A DNA stretch of 64,000 nucleotides from Streptomyces ambofaciens ATCC 23877 (GCF_001267885.1 NZ_CP012382.1:1661001-1725000); one strand, 5' to 3'. Shown: positions 37,077-47,752, counted from the stretch's first letter. The notes: generated by a model from the sequence alone, not told the origin. A program made the numbers and translations.

Positions 37077-39590
37077 CTAGCTGCGCAGCACCGCTCCGAC
37101 GCGCTCGCCCGCGAGGGCGACCGCCGCGTCCCGCGCGGCCGACGCCTCGTCGACCGTCAGCGTCCGGTCCCCCGCACGGAAGCGCAGCGCGTACGCGAGG
37201 GACTTGCGCCCCTCGCCGAGCTGCTCCGCGTTGTCGTAGACGTCGAACAGCCGGATCGACTCCAGCAGTTCACCGGCGCCCTCGCGCAGTGCGGCCTCGA
37301 CGTCGGCCGCCGGGACGAACGCGTCGACGACCAGGGCGACGTCCTGGGTGGCGACCGGGAAGGTGGAGATGCCCGGCGCCTGCGGGGTGTCGTCGCCGGC
37401 CCGCGCCACCGCGTCGAGGTCGAGCTCCATCGCGCAGCTGCGCGCGGGCAGGCCGAGCGCCTTCAGCACCCGAGGGTGCAGCTCGCCGGCGTGCCCGACG
37501 ACCCGCTCCTCGCCGTCCACCGTGATGGTCAGCTCGGCGCAGCGTCCCGGGTGCCAGGGACCGTACTGGCCCTTGCGCGTGCCCAGTTCGGTGCCGGCCT
37601 CACGGGCGACGGTCCGGGCGGCCTCGACCGCGTCGGCCCAGTCGGCCGGGCGGCCCTTGCCCCACCAGCCGGCCTGCTCGCGGGCGCCGGCCAGGACGAC
37701 GGCGACGTGCCGCGGCTGGTCGGGCAGCGCGGCGTCGAGCGCGGCGAGGTCGTCGGCGTCGGGGCGCCGGTCCACGGGCAGGTTCGCGGCGATGCGCCGC
37801 TCGTCGCGCGGGTGGAAGACCAGGCCGGTCTCGAACAGCGCGAGGTCGTGCGAGCCCCGGCCGTCGTTGCGGCGCAGCGCGCCGAGCAGGCCCGGCAGCA
37901 GCGTGGTCCGCAGCGCGGGCTCCTCGTCGCTGAGCGGGTTGACCAGCTTGACGACGCGGCGGGCCGGGTCGTCGGCGTCCAGCCCGAGCTGGTCGAAGAC
38001 GCGCTCGCTGAGGAAGGGGTAGTTCGGCGCCTCGACGTAGCCGGCGCCGGCCAGGGCCCGTCCGACCCGGCGGTGCAGCCGCTGCCGGGAGGTCAGGCCG
38101 CGGCCCGCCGAGGGCCTCGGCAGCGTGGCGGGCAGGTTCTCGTAGCCCTCCAGGCGGATGACCTCTTCGGCCAGGTCGTTGGGGTCGGCGAGGTCCGGCC
38201 GCCAGGACGGGACGGTGACGATCAGCTCGTCCTGCCCGTACACGTCGCAGCCGACCTCCTGGAGGCGGCGCACGACGGTCTCGCGGCCGTAGGTCACCCC
38301 CGCGACCTTGTCCGGGTGGTCGGCCGGGACGCTGATGGTGTGCGGCACCGGCGGAGCGCTGAGCTCCGTGACGCCGGACTCGGCGGTGCCGCCCGCGAGC
38401 AGCACCAGGAGGTCGACGGTGCGCTGCGCGGCGGCGGCGGCGGCCTGCGGGTCGACGCCGCGCTCGAAGCGGCGGGAGGCCTCGGAGGACAGCTTGTGCC
38501 GGCGGGCGGTGCGCGCGACGGTCACCTGGTCGAAGTGGGCGGCCTCGATCACCACGTCGCTCGTGGCGTTCCCGGCGTCGCCGTGGTCGGCGATCTCCGT
38601 GTCGGCGCCGCCCATGACACCGGCGAGGCCGATCGGGCCGCGGTCGTCGGTGATGACCAGGTCCTCGGCGTGCAGCTTCCGCTCGACGCCGTCGAGGGTG
38701 ACGATCTTCTCGCCCTCCTCGGCGCGGCGCACGCCGATGGTGCCCTGGACCAGCGAGCGGTCGTAGGCGTGCAGGGGCTGGCCGAGCTCCATCATCACGT
38801 AGTTCGTGACGTCGACGGCGAGCGAGATCGGGCGCATGCCGACCTTCTGCAGGCGCCGCTGGAGCCAGATCGGGGAGCGTGCCTCGGGGCTGAGCCCGGT
38901 GACCGTGCGGGCGGTGAAGCGGTCGCAGCCGGTCGGGTCGGCGATCTTCACCGGGTAGCCGTAGGCGTTCGGGGCGGGCACGTCCAGCAGGGCCGGGTCG
39001 CGCAGCGGCAGGCCGTAGGCGATGGCGGTCTCGCGGGCGACGCCGCGGATGGACAGGCAGTCACCGCGGTTGGCGGTGACGGCGATGTCCAGGACCTCGT
39101 CGACCAGCTCGAGCAGCTCGATGGCGTCCTTGCCGACCTCGGTCTCGGGCGGCAGCACGATGATGCCGTGCGAGCCGTCGTCGCCCATGCCCAGCTCGTC
39201 GCCGGAGCAGATCATGCCGTGGGAGGTCTTGCCGTACGTCTTGCGGGCGCTGATCGAGAAGCCGCCCGGCAGGGTGGCGCCGGGGAGGACCACGACGACC
39301 TTGTCGCCGACGGCGAAGTTGCGGGCGCCGCAGACGATCTCCTGGGGCTCACCGGTGCCGTTGGCCTGGCCGACGTCGACGGTGCAGAAGCGGATCGGCT
39401 TCTTGAAGCCCTCCAGCTCCTCGATGGTGAGGACCTGGCCGACGACGAGGGGGCCCTTGAGGTCGGCGCCGAGGTGCTCGACGGTCTCGACCTCCAGGCC
39501 GGCCGAAATCAGCTTGGCCTGCACGTCGCGGCCGGTCTGCGTGGCCGGCAGGTCGACGTACTCCCGCAGCCAAGAAAGCGGGACCCGCAT
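37077..39590 (-). CDS. pheT: Phenylalanyl-tRNA synthetase beta subunit
   Basis: Large subunit of the alpha2-beta2 enzyme that charges tRNA-Phe, 837 residues. Domains in order: N-terminal [15 protein letters not shown], a tRNA-binding OB fold with [25 protein letters not shown], the B3/4 editing region ([23 protein letters not shown] then [13 protein letters not shown]), B5 ([25 protein letters not shown]), the catalytic-like core and a C-terminal FDX-ACB domain ([39 protein letters not shown]). The start ATG shares one base with the pheS stop (TGATG). Normal length. Confidence 0.97.
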   Translation of the reverse strand: MRVPLSWLREYVDLPATQTGRDVQAKLISAGLEVETVEHLGADLKGPLVVGQVLTIEELEGFKKPIRFCTVDVGQANGTGEPQEIVCGARNFAVGDKVVVVLPGATLPGGFSISARKTYGKTSHGMICSGDELGMGDDGSHGIIVLPPETEVGKDAIELLELVDEVLDIAVTANRGDCLSIRGVARETAIAYGLPLRDPALLDVPAPNAYGYPVKIADPTGCDRFTARTVTGLSPEARSPIWLQRRLQKVGMRPISLAVDVTNYVMMELGQPLHAYDRSLVQGTIGVRRAEEGEKIVTLDGVERKLHAEDLVITDDRGPIGLAGVMGGADTEIADHGDAGNATSDVVIEAAHFDQVTVARTARRHKLSSEASRRFERGVDPQAAAAAAQRTVDLLVLLAGGTAESGVTELSAPPVPHTISVPADHPDKVAGVTYGRETVVRRLQEVGCDVYGQDELIVTVPSWRPDLADPNDLAEEVIRLEGYENLPATLPRPSAGRGLTSRQRLHRRVGRALAGAGYVEAPNYPFLSERVFDQLGLDADDPARRVVKLVNPLSDEEPALRTTLLPGLLGALRRNDGRGSHDLALFETGLVFHPRDERRIAANLPVDRRPDADDLAALDAALPDQPRHVAVVLAGAREQAGWWGKGRPADWADAVEAARTVAREAGTELGTRKGQYGPWHPGRCAELTITVDGEERVVGHAGELHPRVLKALGLPARSCAMELDLDAVARAGDDTPQAPGISTFPVATQDVALVVDAFVPAADVEAALREGAGELLESIRLFDVYDNAEQLGEGRKSLAYALRFRAGDRTLTVDEASAARDAAVALAGERVGAVLRS

Positions 39591-40711
39591 CAGATCTCCA
39601 TCCCGAACGGCCGGGTGAACCGGACGTCACCCTCGACCATGTCTCGCATGTCCTCGACGTTGTGGCGGAACATCAGCATCCGCTCGATGCCGAACCCGAA
39701 GGCGAAGCCGCTGTACTTCTCCGGGTCGACGCCGCAGGCGGTGAGCACCCGCGGGTTGACCATGCCGCAGCCGCCGAGCTCGATCCAGCCCTCGCTGGAG
39801 CAGGTGCGGCAGGGCCGGTCGGGGTTGCCGACGGACGCGCCCTTGCAGACGTAGCAGAGCATGTCCATCTCGGCGGACGGCTCGGTGAAGGGGAAGAAGT
39901 TCGGCCGCAGCCGGGTCTTCATCTCCGCGCCGAACAGCGACTGGACCATGTGGTCCAGGGTGCCCTTGAGGTCCGCCATGGTCAGGCCCTCGTCGATGGC
40001 GAGCAGCTCGACCTGGTGGAAGACGGGGGTGTGCGTGGCGTCCAGCTCGTCGGTGCGGTACACCCGGCCGGGGCAGATCACGTAGACCGGCAGCTCACGG
40101 TCGAGCGCGGAGCGGATCTGCACGGGTGAGGTGTGGGTGCGCAGCACGACCCCGGACTCGGAGCCGCCGTCGGGGCCCTGGACGAAGAAGGTGTCGGCCT
40201 CGCCGCGGGCCGGGTGGTCCGGGCCGATGTTGAGGGCGTCGAAGTTGAACCACTCGGCCTCGGCCTCGGGGCCCTCGGCGACCTCGTAGCCCATGGCCAC
40301 GAAGACGTCCTCGATGCGCTCGGAGAGCGTGGTGAGCGGGTGCCGGGCGCCGGCCGGCACCCGGTCGTAGGGCAGCGTGACGTCCACGGCCTCCTCGACC
40401 AGGACGCGCGCGTCGCGCTCGGCCTCCAGCTCCTCCTGGCGGGCGGCGAGCGCCTTGTTCACGGCGCCGCGGGCCATGCCGACGCGCTTGCCGGCCTCGG
40501 CCTTGGCCTGCGGCGGCAGGGCGCCGATCTCGCGGTTGGCCAGCGCCAGCGGGGAGGTGCCGCCGGTGTGGGCGACCTTCGCCTCCTGGAGCGCGTCGAG
40601 GGAGCCCGCTGCGGCGAAGGCGGCGAGCGCCTCGTCCCGCATGCGCTCGATCTCTTCCGGTTTCAACGCCTCGACCTCGACAGGGTCGTACGACTTATTC
40701 GGTGCCGACAT
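39590..40711 (-). CDS. pheS: Phenylalanyl-tRNA synthetase alpha subunit
   Basis: Catalytic subunit, 373 residues: N-terminal coiled coil ([28 protein letters not shown] and a helix around [27 protein letters not shown]), then the class II core with motif 1, motif 2 ([23 protein letters not shown]) and motif 3 ([14 protein letters not shown]). A zinc-like Cys cluster CYVCKG...CRTCSSEGW is present. The start ATG at 40711 follows GGAAGAG. No T-box or Phe-rich leader peptide is visible in the 136 bp upstream. Translationally coupled to pheT. Confidence 0.97.
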   Translation of the reverse strand: MSAPNKSYDPVEVEALKPEEIERMRDEALAAFAAAGSLDALQEAKVAHTGGTSPLALANREIGALPPQAKAEAGKRVGMARGAVNKALAARQEELEAERDARVLVEEAVDVTLPYDRVPAGARHPLTTLSERIEDVFVAMGYEVAEGPEAEAEWFNFDALNIGPDHPARGEADTFFVQGPDGGSESGVVLRTHTSPVQIRSALDRELPVYVICPGRVYRTDELDATHTPVFHQVELLAIDEGLTMADLKGTLDHMVQSLFGAEMKTRLRPNFFPFTEPSAEMDMLCYVCKGASVGNPDRPCRTCSSEGWIELGGCGMVNPRVLTACGVDPEKYSGFAFGFGIERMLMFRHNVEDMRDMVEGDVRFTRPFGMEI

Positions 40712-40847
40712 CTCTTCCCGTGCTTCCGATTGGCTGGCTGGGACGCCCCGTCTACGGTCCGAGACGATGGTCTGCGGAGCTGGACGCAAAGGTGCCAAAG
40801 ACCGAGTCTAACGGGGCTGTGGAACGCGACCGCGCCCGTGGGGCCGC

Positions 40848-41987
40848 TCAGGCCAGGTAGGCCGGGGCCGCCACGGGCAACGTAAATCGGAACTCGGCGC
40901 CGCCGCCGGGGGCGCGGCCGACCGTGATGGTGCCGCCGTGGGCCTCGACGATGCCCTTGACGATGTACAGCCCGAGGCCGGTGCCACCGCGCTTGCTGCC
41001 CCGCCAGAAGCGGGTGAAGACGCGGTTCATGGACTCCTCCGGGATGCCGGCCCCTTCGTCGCTCACCGTGACCGACGTGCCGGTGTCCTCCCCTTCGCGG
41101 GGGGACGCCGTGGGCGTGACGTCAATGGTGACGGTTCCCTCGCCGTGCCGCACGGCATTTTCGAGCAGGTTGCCCAGCACCTGGTCGACCTTGTCGGGGT
41201 CGGCCCACAGGTCGGGCAGCGGCTGGGCGATGCGGAGCAGGAAGCGGTCGGCCTCCTGGCCGGCGGCGACGTACGCCTGGATGTGGCGGCCGACGGCGGC
41301 ACCGATGTCCACGGGCTGGCGGCGGACCTCCAGCCGGCCCGAGTCGATGCGGGAGATGTCCAGCAGTTCGGCGATGAGCCGGGTGACGCGGTCGGCGTCG
41401 GCGTCCACGGTCTCCAGCATCAGCCGCTTCTGGTCGTCGGTGAACCGCTCCCACTTGGCCAGCAGGGTGGCCGTGAAGCCCTTGACGGAGGTGAGCGGCG
41501 AGCGCAGTTCGTGGGCGACGGTGGCGATCAGCTCGGCGTGGCTGCGCTCGGTGCGGCGGCGGGCCTCGGTGTCGCGCAGGGTGACGACGACGCGGTGGAC
41601 GGGGCCGGTGGGTTCGGTGCGCACATAGCGGGCGGAGACGAGGACTTCCCGGCCGCCGGGCAGCAGGAGGTTGCGTTCGGGCTGGCGGACGCGGATGGCG
41701 AGGCCGCCGTAGGGGTCGGTCAGCTGCCACCAGCGCCGGCCCTCCAGGTCCTCCAGCGGGAGGGCCTTCTCCAGCGGCTGTCCGAGGGCATCGGCCACGG
41801 GCACCGCGGTGATGCGCGCGGCGGCGGCGTTGAAGCAGACGACGCGTCCCCGCTCGTCGGCGACGACGAGACCGTCGGGCAGCTCGTCGGGGTCGATGCC
41901 GAGGTCGGCGAGATCGCCGGGCCGGCGGGGCGCGGGCGGACGCGGCGCCTGGCGTGCTCCCGGTGCGCTGCTCGTGCCGACGCTCAT
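40848..41987 (-). CDS. Soluble PAS-domain sensor histidine kinase (orphan)
   Basis: A 379-residue kinase without membrane helices. A PAS domain spans about residues 34-140 (LPDGLVVADERGRVVCFNAAAARITAVP). The H box VAHELRSPLTSVKGF carries the phosphoacceptor His159. N box DQVLGNLLENAVRHG, G1 DEGAGIP and G2 GGTGLGLYIVKGIVEAHGG are intact, so it should be active. No response regulator lies in this window, so it is an orphan. It is set between pheS and a SpoU methyltransferase in an operon-like array on the same strand. A cytosolic redox or ligand signal is a guess. Confidence 0.9.
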   Translation of the reverse strand: MSVGTSSAPGARQAPRPPAPRRPGDLADLGIDPDELPDGLVVADERGRVVCFNAAAARITAVPVADALGQPLEKALPLEDLEGRRWWQLTDPYGGLAIRVRQPERNLLLPGGREVLVSARYVRTEPTGPVHRVVVTLRDTEARRRTERSHAELIATVAHELRSPLTSVKGFTATLLAKWERFTDDQKRLMLETVDADADRVTRLIAELLDISRIDSGRLEVRRQPVDIGAAVGRHIQAYVAAGQEADRFLLRIAQPLPDLWADPDKVDQVLGNLLENAVRHGEGTVTIDVTPTASPREGEDTGTSVTVSDEGAGIPEESMNRVFTRFWRGSKRGGTGLGLYIVKGIVEAHGGTITVGRAPGGGAEFRFTLPVAAPAYLA

Positions 41988-42037
41988 CCCCGTACCCCAC
42001 CTCTCAACCGCTCAGGGGCCTTGAGCTGGTCACCCTA

Positions 42038-42886
<849 letters not shown>

Positions 42887-42933
42887 TCTTCTCACCTTTA
42901 CAAGTAGATCGACGCCGGCTGCGGCGCCCCCTC

Positions 42934-42955
42934 AGGGGCGCGGGGAACTGCGCGA
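42934..42955 (+). repeat. Interspersed repeat (AGGGGCGCGGGGAACTGC family), copy 3
   Basis: The same 22-nt sequence as at 19341 and 36994. It lies in the gap between rplT and the methyltransferase gene. Confidence 0.7.
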
Positions 42956-43008
42956 CCAGCCCCAACGAACCGGCACCCGAAGCACGACAACGGCAGACGG
43001 CAACAACA

Positions 43009-43038
43009 GGACCCGCAGGCGTCACAACCTGCGGGTCC
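43009..43038. terminator. Terminator of infC-rpmI-rplT
   Basis: An 11-bp stem GGACCCGCAGG/CCTGCGGGTCC with an 8-nt loop, 30 nt past the rplT stop, followed on the minus strand by TGTTGTTG. Confidence 0.8.
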
Positions 43039-43067
43039 AGTCACGTCGGCTCAGAGCCAGCGCAGCG

Positions 43068-43451
43068 TCACGCGGCCTTCGGCGCGTTGACGTCGCTCGG
43101 CAGCGCCTTCTGGGCGACCTCGACGAGCGCGGCGAACGCGGCGGCGTCGTTGACGGCCAGGTCGGCCAGAATCTTGCGGTCCACCTCGATGTTGGCGGCC
43201 TTCAGACCCTGGATGAAGCGGTTGTACGTGATGCCGTTGGCGCGGGCAGCGGCGTTGATGCGCTGGATCCACAGCTGGCGGAAGTCACCCTTGCGCTTCT
43301 TGCGGTCGTTGTAGTTGTAGACCAGCGAGTGGGTGACCTGCTCCTTGGCCTTGCGGTACAGGCGCGAACGCTGACCGCGGTAGCCGGAGGCCTGCTCGAG
43401 GATCGCCCGGCGCTTCTTGTGGGCGTTGACTGCCCGCTTGACGCGTGCCAC
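43068..43451 (-). CDS. rplT: 50S ribosomal protein L20
   Basis: Essential early-assembly protein of the large subunit, 127 residues. The N-terminus [26 protein letters not shown] and the middle block [60 protein letters not shown] are near-canonical. The basic N-terminal extension threads rRNA and the globular C-terminal part can also bind its own mRNA in some bacteria. Last gene of infC-rpmI-rplT, with a terminator after it. Confidence 0.98.
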   Translation of the reverse strand: MARVKRAVNAHKKRRAILEQASGYRGQRSRLYRKAKEQVTHSLVYNYNDRKKRKGDFRQLWIQRINAAARANGITYNRFIQGLKAANIEVDRKILADLAVNDAAAFAALVEVAQKALPSDVNAPKAA

Positions 43452-43551
43452 TTGTTAACTCCTTGTAGCGGGGCCGCGGTGGTACTCACGCGGCCCGGTA
43501 TCGATTGGGTCCCGGTCCTGGCGTACGGCGCTCAGTGGTGGCGCCGTGACG

Positions 43552-43746
43552 TCACTTGCCGAGAAGCTTCTTGATCTTCGCGGCGTCGCCCGGGGCCATC
43601 TCGGCGTTGCCGGTGAGGCGACGCGTCACGCGGGACGACTTGTGCTCGAGCAGGTGGCGCTTGCCGGCGCGCTCACGCAGCACCTTGCCGGAGCCGGTGA
43701 TCTTGAAGCGCTTGCTGGCACCGCTGTGCGACTTGTTCTTCGGCAT
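43552..43746 (-). CDS. rpmI: 50S ribosomal protein L35
   Basis: A 64-residue basic ribosomal protein: [48 protein letters not shown], the classic L35 pattern. It sits 100 nt before rplT and 111 nt after infC on the same strand, the universal infC-rpmI-rplT order. Spacing of about 100 nt on each side leaves room for leader structures. Confidence 0.97.
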   Translation of the reverse strand: MPKNKSHSGASKRFKITGSGKVLRERAGKRHLLEHKSSRVTRRLTGNAEMAPGDAAKIKKLLGK

Positions 43747-43857
43747 AGCGCCGTTCTCTCCTCGTCGGTGGCGCTCCGGTGCCCGGTCGTGAAACCGGGC
43801 ACGGTGGAGCGTCGCTTGTATCGGTTACGTCCTGGGGACCTGGAGAGTCCCCCGGAG

Positions 43858-44511
43858 TCACGCCTCGGCGGGAGCCTCGGCCGGAGCCTCGGCGTCCACG
43901 TCGTCGGTCTCCGCGACGTTCTGCGACTTGCCGGGGTTGGCCTTCGCGTCCGCCTTGCGGGCTTCCTGCGCCTGGCGAGCCTCGGCCATCGCCTCGGTCT
44001 TCTTCTTGTGCGGACCGAGGACCATGATCATGTTTCGGCCGTCCTGCTTCGGGTTCGACTCCACGAACCCGAGGTCGGCCACGTCCTCCGCGAGACGCTG
44101 CAGCAGTCGGTAGCCGAGCTCCGGCCGGGACTGCTCGCGACCACGGAACATGATCGTGATCTTGACCTTGTCGCCCTGCTTGAGGAACCGAACGACGTGA
44201 CCCTTCTTGGTGTCATAGTCGTGCGGGTCGATCTTCGGCCGGAGCTTCATCTCCTTGATGACCGTGTGCGCCTGGTTCTTGCGCGCCTCACGGGCCTTCA
44301 TGGCCGACTCGTACTTGAACTTCCCGTAGTCCATGAGCTTGCACACGGGCGGACGGGCGTTCGCCGCGACCTCGACGAGATCGAGGTCGTACTCCTGCGC
44401 AAGCTCCAGGGCCTTGGCAAGCGGGACAATCCCGACCTGCTCGCCGCTGGGACCGACAAGTCGCACCTCGGGAACGCGAATCCGGTCGTTGATGCGGGGC
44501 TCGGCGCTGAT
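43858..44511 (-). CDS. infC: Translation initiation factor IF-3
   Basis: Binds the 30S subunit, keeps subunits apart and checks start codons. The N-domain begins [29 protein letters not shown], followed by the linker helix [21 protein letters not shown] and C-domain [25 protein letters not shown]. An acidic Ala/Glu-rich tail of about 40 residues ([18 protein letters not shown]) follows, usual in Streptomyces. No ATG, GTG or TTG fits the N-terminus. GAGGAGG stands 4 nt before an ATC at 44511, so AUC is the probable start. Rare start codons at infC are used for autoregulation in other bacteria. Confidence 0.93.
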   Translation of the reverse strand: MSAEPRINDRIRVPEVRLVGPSGEQVGIVPLAKALELAQEYDLDLVEVAANARPPVCKLMDYGKFKYESAMKAREARKNQAHTVIKEMKLRPKIDPHDYDTKKGHVVRFLKQGDKVKITIMFRGREQSRPELGYRLLQRLAEDVADLGFVESNPKQDGRNMIMVLGPHKKKTEAMAEARQAQEARKADAKANPGKSQNVAETDDVDAEAPAEAPAEA

Positions 44512-44810
44512 GGATCCTCCTCGGTAGCACCACGCGACGGTCTGGCGGACAGCCGCGTAACGTCTGTGTTCGATAGACCTAACCGCGCCGGCGCAACAAA
44601 AATGCCCCGGACGATCACAGGCGGGGCTCCTTGGACTACTACCGGAGCACCGCCGCGATGGCCGCGGGGCGCGATCTCGGGCTGGTCGCCGCCGTGGGAC
44701 GGGACCGCCTGACCGGTGACCCGCCGTCCTGAGGACGGCCAGGTGGGAGTTCGGAGCCTCCACTTGTGGGCCGGATTCGCTGCCGTGGGCGTGCGTTTCC
44801 GACCGGTCGT
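44512..44810 (-). promoter_or_regulatory. infC: Long structured leader of infC
   Basis: About 300 untranslated nucleotides between the probable promoter and the ATC start. It includes a perfect 7-bp hairpin at 44723-44739 (GCCGTCC/GGACGGC) and possible GGTCT/AGACC pairing close to the ribosome site. It is a candidate r-protein or IF3 autogenous control leader. Confidence 0.5.
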
Positions 44811-44816
44811 TACACA

Positions 44817-44846
44817 AGGTTAGCAGCTCGGCAGGGGAAGGGCTAA
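44817..44846 (-). promoter_or_regulatory. Probable promoter of infC-rpmI-rplT
   Basis: On the minus strand, TTAGCC (44841-44846) and TAACCT (44817-44822) are separated by 18 bp, a good vegetative-promoter spacing. Transcription would begin near 44810. Confidence 0.55.
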
Positions 44847-44893
44847 CCGAGACCGGGTGGGGCCGGGTCCCCCGCTGCGCCTATCGTGGGCGC

Positions 44894-45250
44894 ATGAGTG
44901 AGACCCCTCCTGAGACGCCCGACTTCGACGCCATGACCCGCGACATCGCCGAGGTCCCCGCGGTCGAGGTGATCGTGACGGTCGCCGTCAACCTGATGAG
45001 CGCCGCCGCCGTGAAGCTGGGGCTGACCGAGGAGGGCGACGCGCACAAGGACCTGGACGAGGCCCGCAAGCTGGTGCACGCGCTGGCCGGTCTGCTCGAC
45101 GCGTCGGCGACGGAGATCAGCTCGTTCCACGCGGCACCGCTGCGCGACGGGCTGAAGTCGCTCCAGCTGGCCTTCCGCGAGGCCTCGCTCGTCCCCGATG
45201 AGCCGGGCCAGGGCCCGGGCGAGAAGTACACCGGCCGGGTCTACGGCTGA
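44894..45250 (+). CDS. DUF1844 family protein
   Basis: A 118-residue cytosolic protein. The DUF1844 domain covers most of it: TRDIAEVPAVEVIVTVAVNLMSAAAVKLGLTEEGDAHKDLDEARKLVHALAGLLDASATEISSFHAAPLRDGLKSLQLAFREAS. It is predicted to be all-helical. The family is widespread and lies near infC in many actinobacteria, but its function is unknown. Divergent from infC with only about 50 bp between the two promoter regions. A strong terminator hairpin follows. Confidence 0.87.
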   Translation: MSETPPETPDFDAMTRDIAEVPAVEVIVTVAVNLMSAAAVKLGLTEEGDAHKDLDEARKLVHALAGLLDASATEISSFHAAPLRDGLKSLQLAFREASLVPDEPGQGPGEKYTGRVYG

Positions 45251-45326
45251 GTCGCCTCCGTACTGTCCGGCCGGTCCACGGCTGAGACGCCCCACACCGT
45301 CCGGCCGGGTCTAGGGGTGAGCCGTC

Positions 45327-45365
45327 CCCGCAGGTACCCGGACGGGTACCTGCGGGTCAGTTTTT
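45327..45365. terminator. Strong bidirectional terminator
   Basis: A perfect 14-bp stem (45327-45340 with 45343-45356), then TCAGTTTTT on the plus strand. It separates the convergent DUF1844 and SseB-like genes. Confidence 0.9.
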
Positions 45366-45411
45366 CCCCGCACGTGTCCGGCGCTGTCCTGCCGGGTCCG
45401 GGGTCGAGCCG

Positions 45412-46140
45412 TCACCGCACGTACAGGGGCTCGCCCGGCGGCGTCGCCCCGGCCGGCAGCAGGGCCAGGTCGAGGCCGCGCACCAGGCGGGCCCTCAGTG
45501 TCTCGTCGGCGGCCAGGCGCTCGGCGACGGCCCGGGCGGCCGTGGCGGGGTCGGCTCCGGGGTCGAGGAGCAGCGCCAGCGTGCCGTCGGCCCGTCCCGG
45601 CCCGAGGTGGGCCCGGAGTACGGCGGGCTCGGCGGCCACGGCGGTGCGTACCGCCTCGGTGACGGCCGGGTCGGCCAGCGGGTCGGTCGTCGTACGCCCC
45701 TCGGCCAGCGCCAGCAGCACCGCGCCGGTCAGTTCGAACGGAACCGGTCCGGCCAGGTCCAGGACCACCGTGTCCGCCTTCTCGTGCGCGGCGGCCTGCA
45801 GCGCCTGGTGCACGGGGACGGCGACGGGGCGGGCACCGGGGTCCCAGCGGGCCAGCGACTCGGTGGAAGTGAAGGCGGGCAGGGCGGTGCGGCCGCCGGC
45901 CTTCAGGGTCGGGACCGCCATGTCGCTGGTCTTCTCGCGGCGCAGCCCGCGCTCGTCCTCCTCCACCTCGCCGAGGACGGCCACGACGGGGACGAGCAGC
46001 CGGGCGCCCTTGAGGGCCTCCAGTACGGGAGCCAGGGCGGTGCGGTCCTCGGCCCAGGCGGCGAGGGCCGCGCTCAGCCGGGGGTCGGCCGAGCCGTCGT
46101 CGTCGGAGTAGCCGGAGTCGGGAATGTTCTTGTTCGCCAC
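45412..46140 (-). CDS. SseB-like protein
   Basis: A 242-residue protein. The N-terminal half shows the SseB_N pattern: DPRLSAALAAWAEDRTALAPVLEALKGARLLVPVVAVLGEVEEDERGLRREKTSDMAVPTLKAGGRTALPAFTSTESLARWDPGARPVAVPVHQALQAAAHEKADTVVLDLAGPVPFELTG. The C-terminal half is Ala-rich with a LRARLVRGLDLALLPAG segment. Name-giving SseB (E. coli) affects serine sensitivity; the actinobacterial role is unknown. The GTG at 46140 gives MANKNIPDSGY. Cytosolic, no signal peptide. Convergent with DUF1844. Confidence 0.8.
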   Translation of the reverse strand: MANKNIPDSGYSDDDGSADPRLSAALAAWAEDRTALAPVLEALKGARLLVPVVAVLGEVEEDERGLRREKTSDMAVPTLKAGGRTALPAFTSTESLARWDPGARPVAVPVHQALQAAAHEKADTVVLDLAGPVPFELTGAVLLALAEGRTTTDPLADPAVTEAVRTAVAAEPAVLRAHLGPGRADGTLALLLDPGADPATAARAVAERLAADETLRARLVRGLDLALLPAGATPPGEPLYVR

Positions 46141-46319
46141 AGCCCCGACCCTAATCGAGGGCCCGGACGGCTCGGCGGGGCCCACCGCGCAGGCGTCCGG
46201 ACACGTCGGCACGGGACGCGGTGGCGCGGTGGCGCGGTGGCATCGAGGAGGCGCGTCGCGGCTTCGGCGGCCGGAGGGCGGGCCGTGGCGCCGACGATCA
46301 TGGTTGGTAGCCTCGCCGG

Positions 46320-46766
46320 ATGACAGCGACCTTTGACGACGCCGTCCGCGCTCGGCTGCGAGCTCCGCACATCTGGTACGTCGGCACCGTGTTCGCCGAC
46401 GGAGCACCGCAGGTCAGTCCCATGTGGGTGGACCTGGAGGGAGAGAACGAGCTGACGTTCAACACCTCGGTGGGCCGAGTGAAGGAGGAGAACCTGCGCC
46501 GCGACCCCCGGGTCTACCTCTCGCACGCGGACGCCGCCGATCCCTTCGACCGTGTGCAGATCAGCGGGGTGGTGTCCCGCTTCGTCGAGGGCCCGGAGGC
46601 GCACGAGCGGATGGACCGGCTGGCCCGCAAGTACCTGGGCAGCGAGCGCTTCGAGTGGATCATGCCCGGGGAGCAGCGGATCGCGGTCGTCGTGCGTCCG
46701 GTGAAGGTGCGGCACATCGTCGGGGTGGAGCGTTTCCGTCCCGGCGGCCCGGTCCCCGCTCCCTGA
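46320..46766 (+). CDS. PPOX-class F420/FMN-dependent oxidoreductase-like protein
   Basis: A 148-residue split-barrel flavin- or F420-binding protein. Recognisable elements are IWYVGTVFADGAPQVSPMWVDLEG near residue 17-40, FNTSVGRVKEENLRRDPRVYLSHADAADPFDRVQISGVVSRFVEG and the C-terminal MPGEQRIAVVVRPVKVRHIVG. It resembles the actinobacterial F420-dependent PPOX group. It is the first of two plus-strand genes and is followed by a serine hydrolase. The substrate is unknown. Confidence 0.83.
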   Translation: MTATFDDAVRARLRAPHIWYVGTVFADGAPQVSPMWVDLEGENELTFNTSVGRVKEENLRRDPRVYLSHADAADPFDRVQISGVVSRFVEGPEAHERMDRLARKYLGSERFEWIMPGEQRIAVVVRPVKVRHIVGVERFRPGGPVPAP

Positions 46767-46933
46767 GTACGCGTCCGGTCGGGCTCCTCACGGTCCTCTC
46801 AGGGACCTTTGACCAGGACCTCACGCCGGTCCCACACTCCGCACAGCCTGTACTGGCAGGGCAGGGACACACCCGCCCGGCGGCGGGCGGCGTGACCTCT
46901 TCGCCCCCGGCACCCGTGGACGAGGAGGCATCG

Positions 46934-47752
46934 GTGGTGGAGACGACCGAACCGGTCGGACCGGTTGAACCGGTCGAGGACCGTGACGCGCTGCTGGCCT
47001 CGGCCATGGCGTCGGTGCCCGTGGCGGACGGCGCCGAGGTGTCGGTGGCGGTGTTCGACACGGCCTCGGGCGAGAGCGCCTCGCACGGCACGGACCTCTA
47101 CGACACGGCGAGCATCGTCAAGGTCGACATCCTGGCGGTGCTGCTGCTCCAGGCGCAGGACGCGGGGCGTGCGCTCACCGCCGCGGAGAAGGCGTACGCC
47201 GTCGCGATGATCGAGAGTAGCGACAACGACTCGGCGTCGGCGCTGTGGCGGGCGATCGGGGCGGCGGACGGGCTCGACGCCGGGAACGAGCGCTTCGGAC
47301 TGACGCGGACCCGGGGCGGCGACGGCCCCCTGTGGGGGCTGACGCAGACCACGGCCGCCGACCAGGTGGCGCTGTTGCGGCAGGTGTTCGTGGCGGACGG
47401 CTCGGAGCTGAGCGAGGCCTCACGGGCGTACGTGCGCGGGCTGATGGGGCGGATCGCCGACGGTCAGCGGTGGGGTGTGTCGGCCGCGGCGGACGACACC
47501 GGCGATTCGGCGTGGGCGCTGAAGAACGGCTGGCTGCGGCGCAGCACCACCGGGCTGTGGGTGGCCGACAGCATCGGGCGGGTCACGGCGGGCGGACGCG
47601 ACCGTCTGGTGGCGGTCGTGTCGCGCGGCAGTGCGACCCGGGCGGAGGGGATCGCGCTCACCGAGGCGGCGGCGCGGGCGGCGGTGGCCGTCTTCTCCGG
47701 GGCCGTCCCGTCCGGGGAGGACGGCGCGGCCTCGGGTCAGAAGTCGTCGTAG
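46934..47752 (+). CDS. Class-A beta-lactamase-like serine hydrolase, apparently cytosolic
   Basis: A 272-residue protein with penicillin-binding fold motifs: S60-I-V-K63 (DTASIVKVDIL, the SxxK), S96-D97-N98 (IESSDNDSA), and KNG in WALKNGWLRR replacing KTG. The general-base Glu of class A beta-lactamases (ExxLN) is not visible. No signal peptide can be found with any start; the best ribosome site (GAGGAGG) stands before two adjacent GTG codons at 46934 and 46937. Thus it may act on cytosolic peptides or amides rather than extracellular beta-lactams. Convergent with the subtilisin gene, 15 nt before its stop. Confidence 0.8.
   Translation: MVETTEPVGPVEPVEDRDALLASAMASVPVADGAEVSVAVFDTASGESASHGTDLYDTASIVKVDILAVLLLQAQDAGRALTAAEKAYAVAMIESSDNDSASALWRAIGAADGLDAGNERFGLTRTRGGDGPLWGLTQTTAADQVALLRQVFVADGSELSEASRAYVRGLMGRIADGQRWGVSAAADDTGDSAWALKNGWLRRSTTGLWVADSIGRVTAGGRDRLVAVVSRGSATRAEGIALTEAAARAAVAVFSGAVPSGEDGAASGQKSS

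Noticed and set aside
36756..39854. A 1032-codon plus-strand open frame opposite pheT and pheS
   Set aside because: It is the antisense of two clearly conserved synthetase genes, is Gly/Val/Asp-rich without domains, and arises from GC-rich codon bias.
40712..40847. T-box or Phe-leader attenuator upstream of pheS
   Set aside because: No specifier loop, T-box consensus, Phe-rich peptide or terminator stem could be found.
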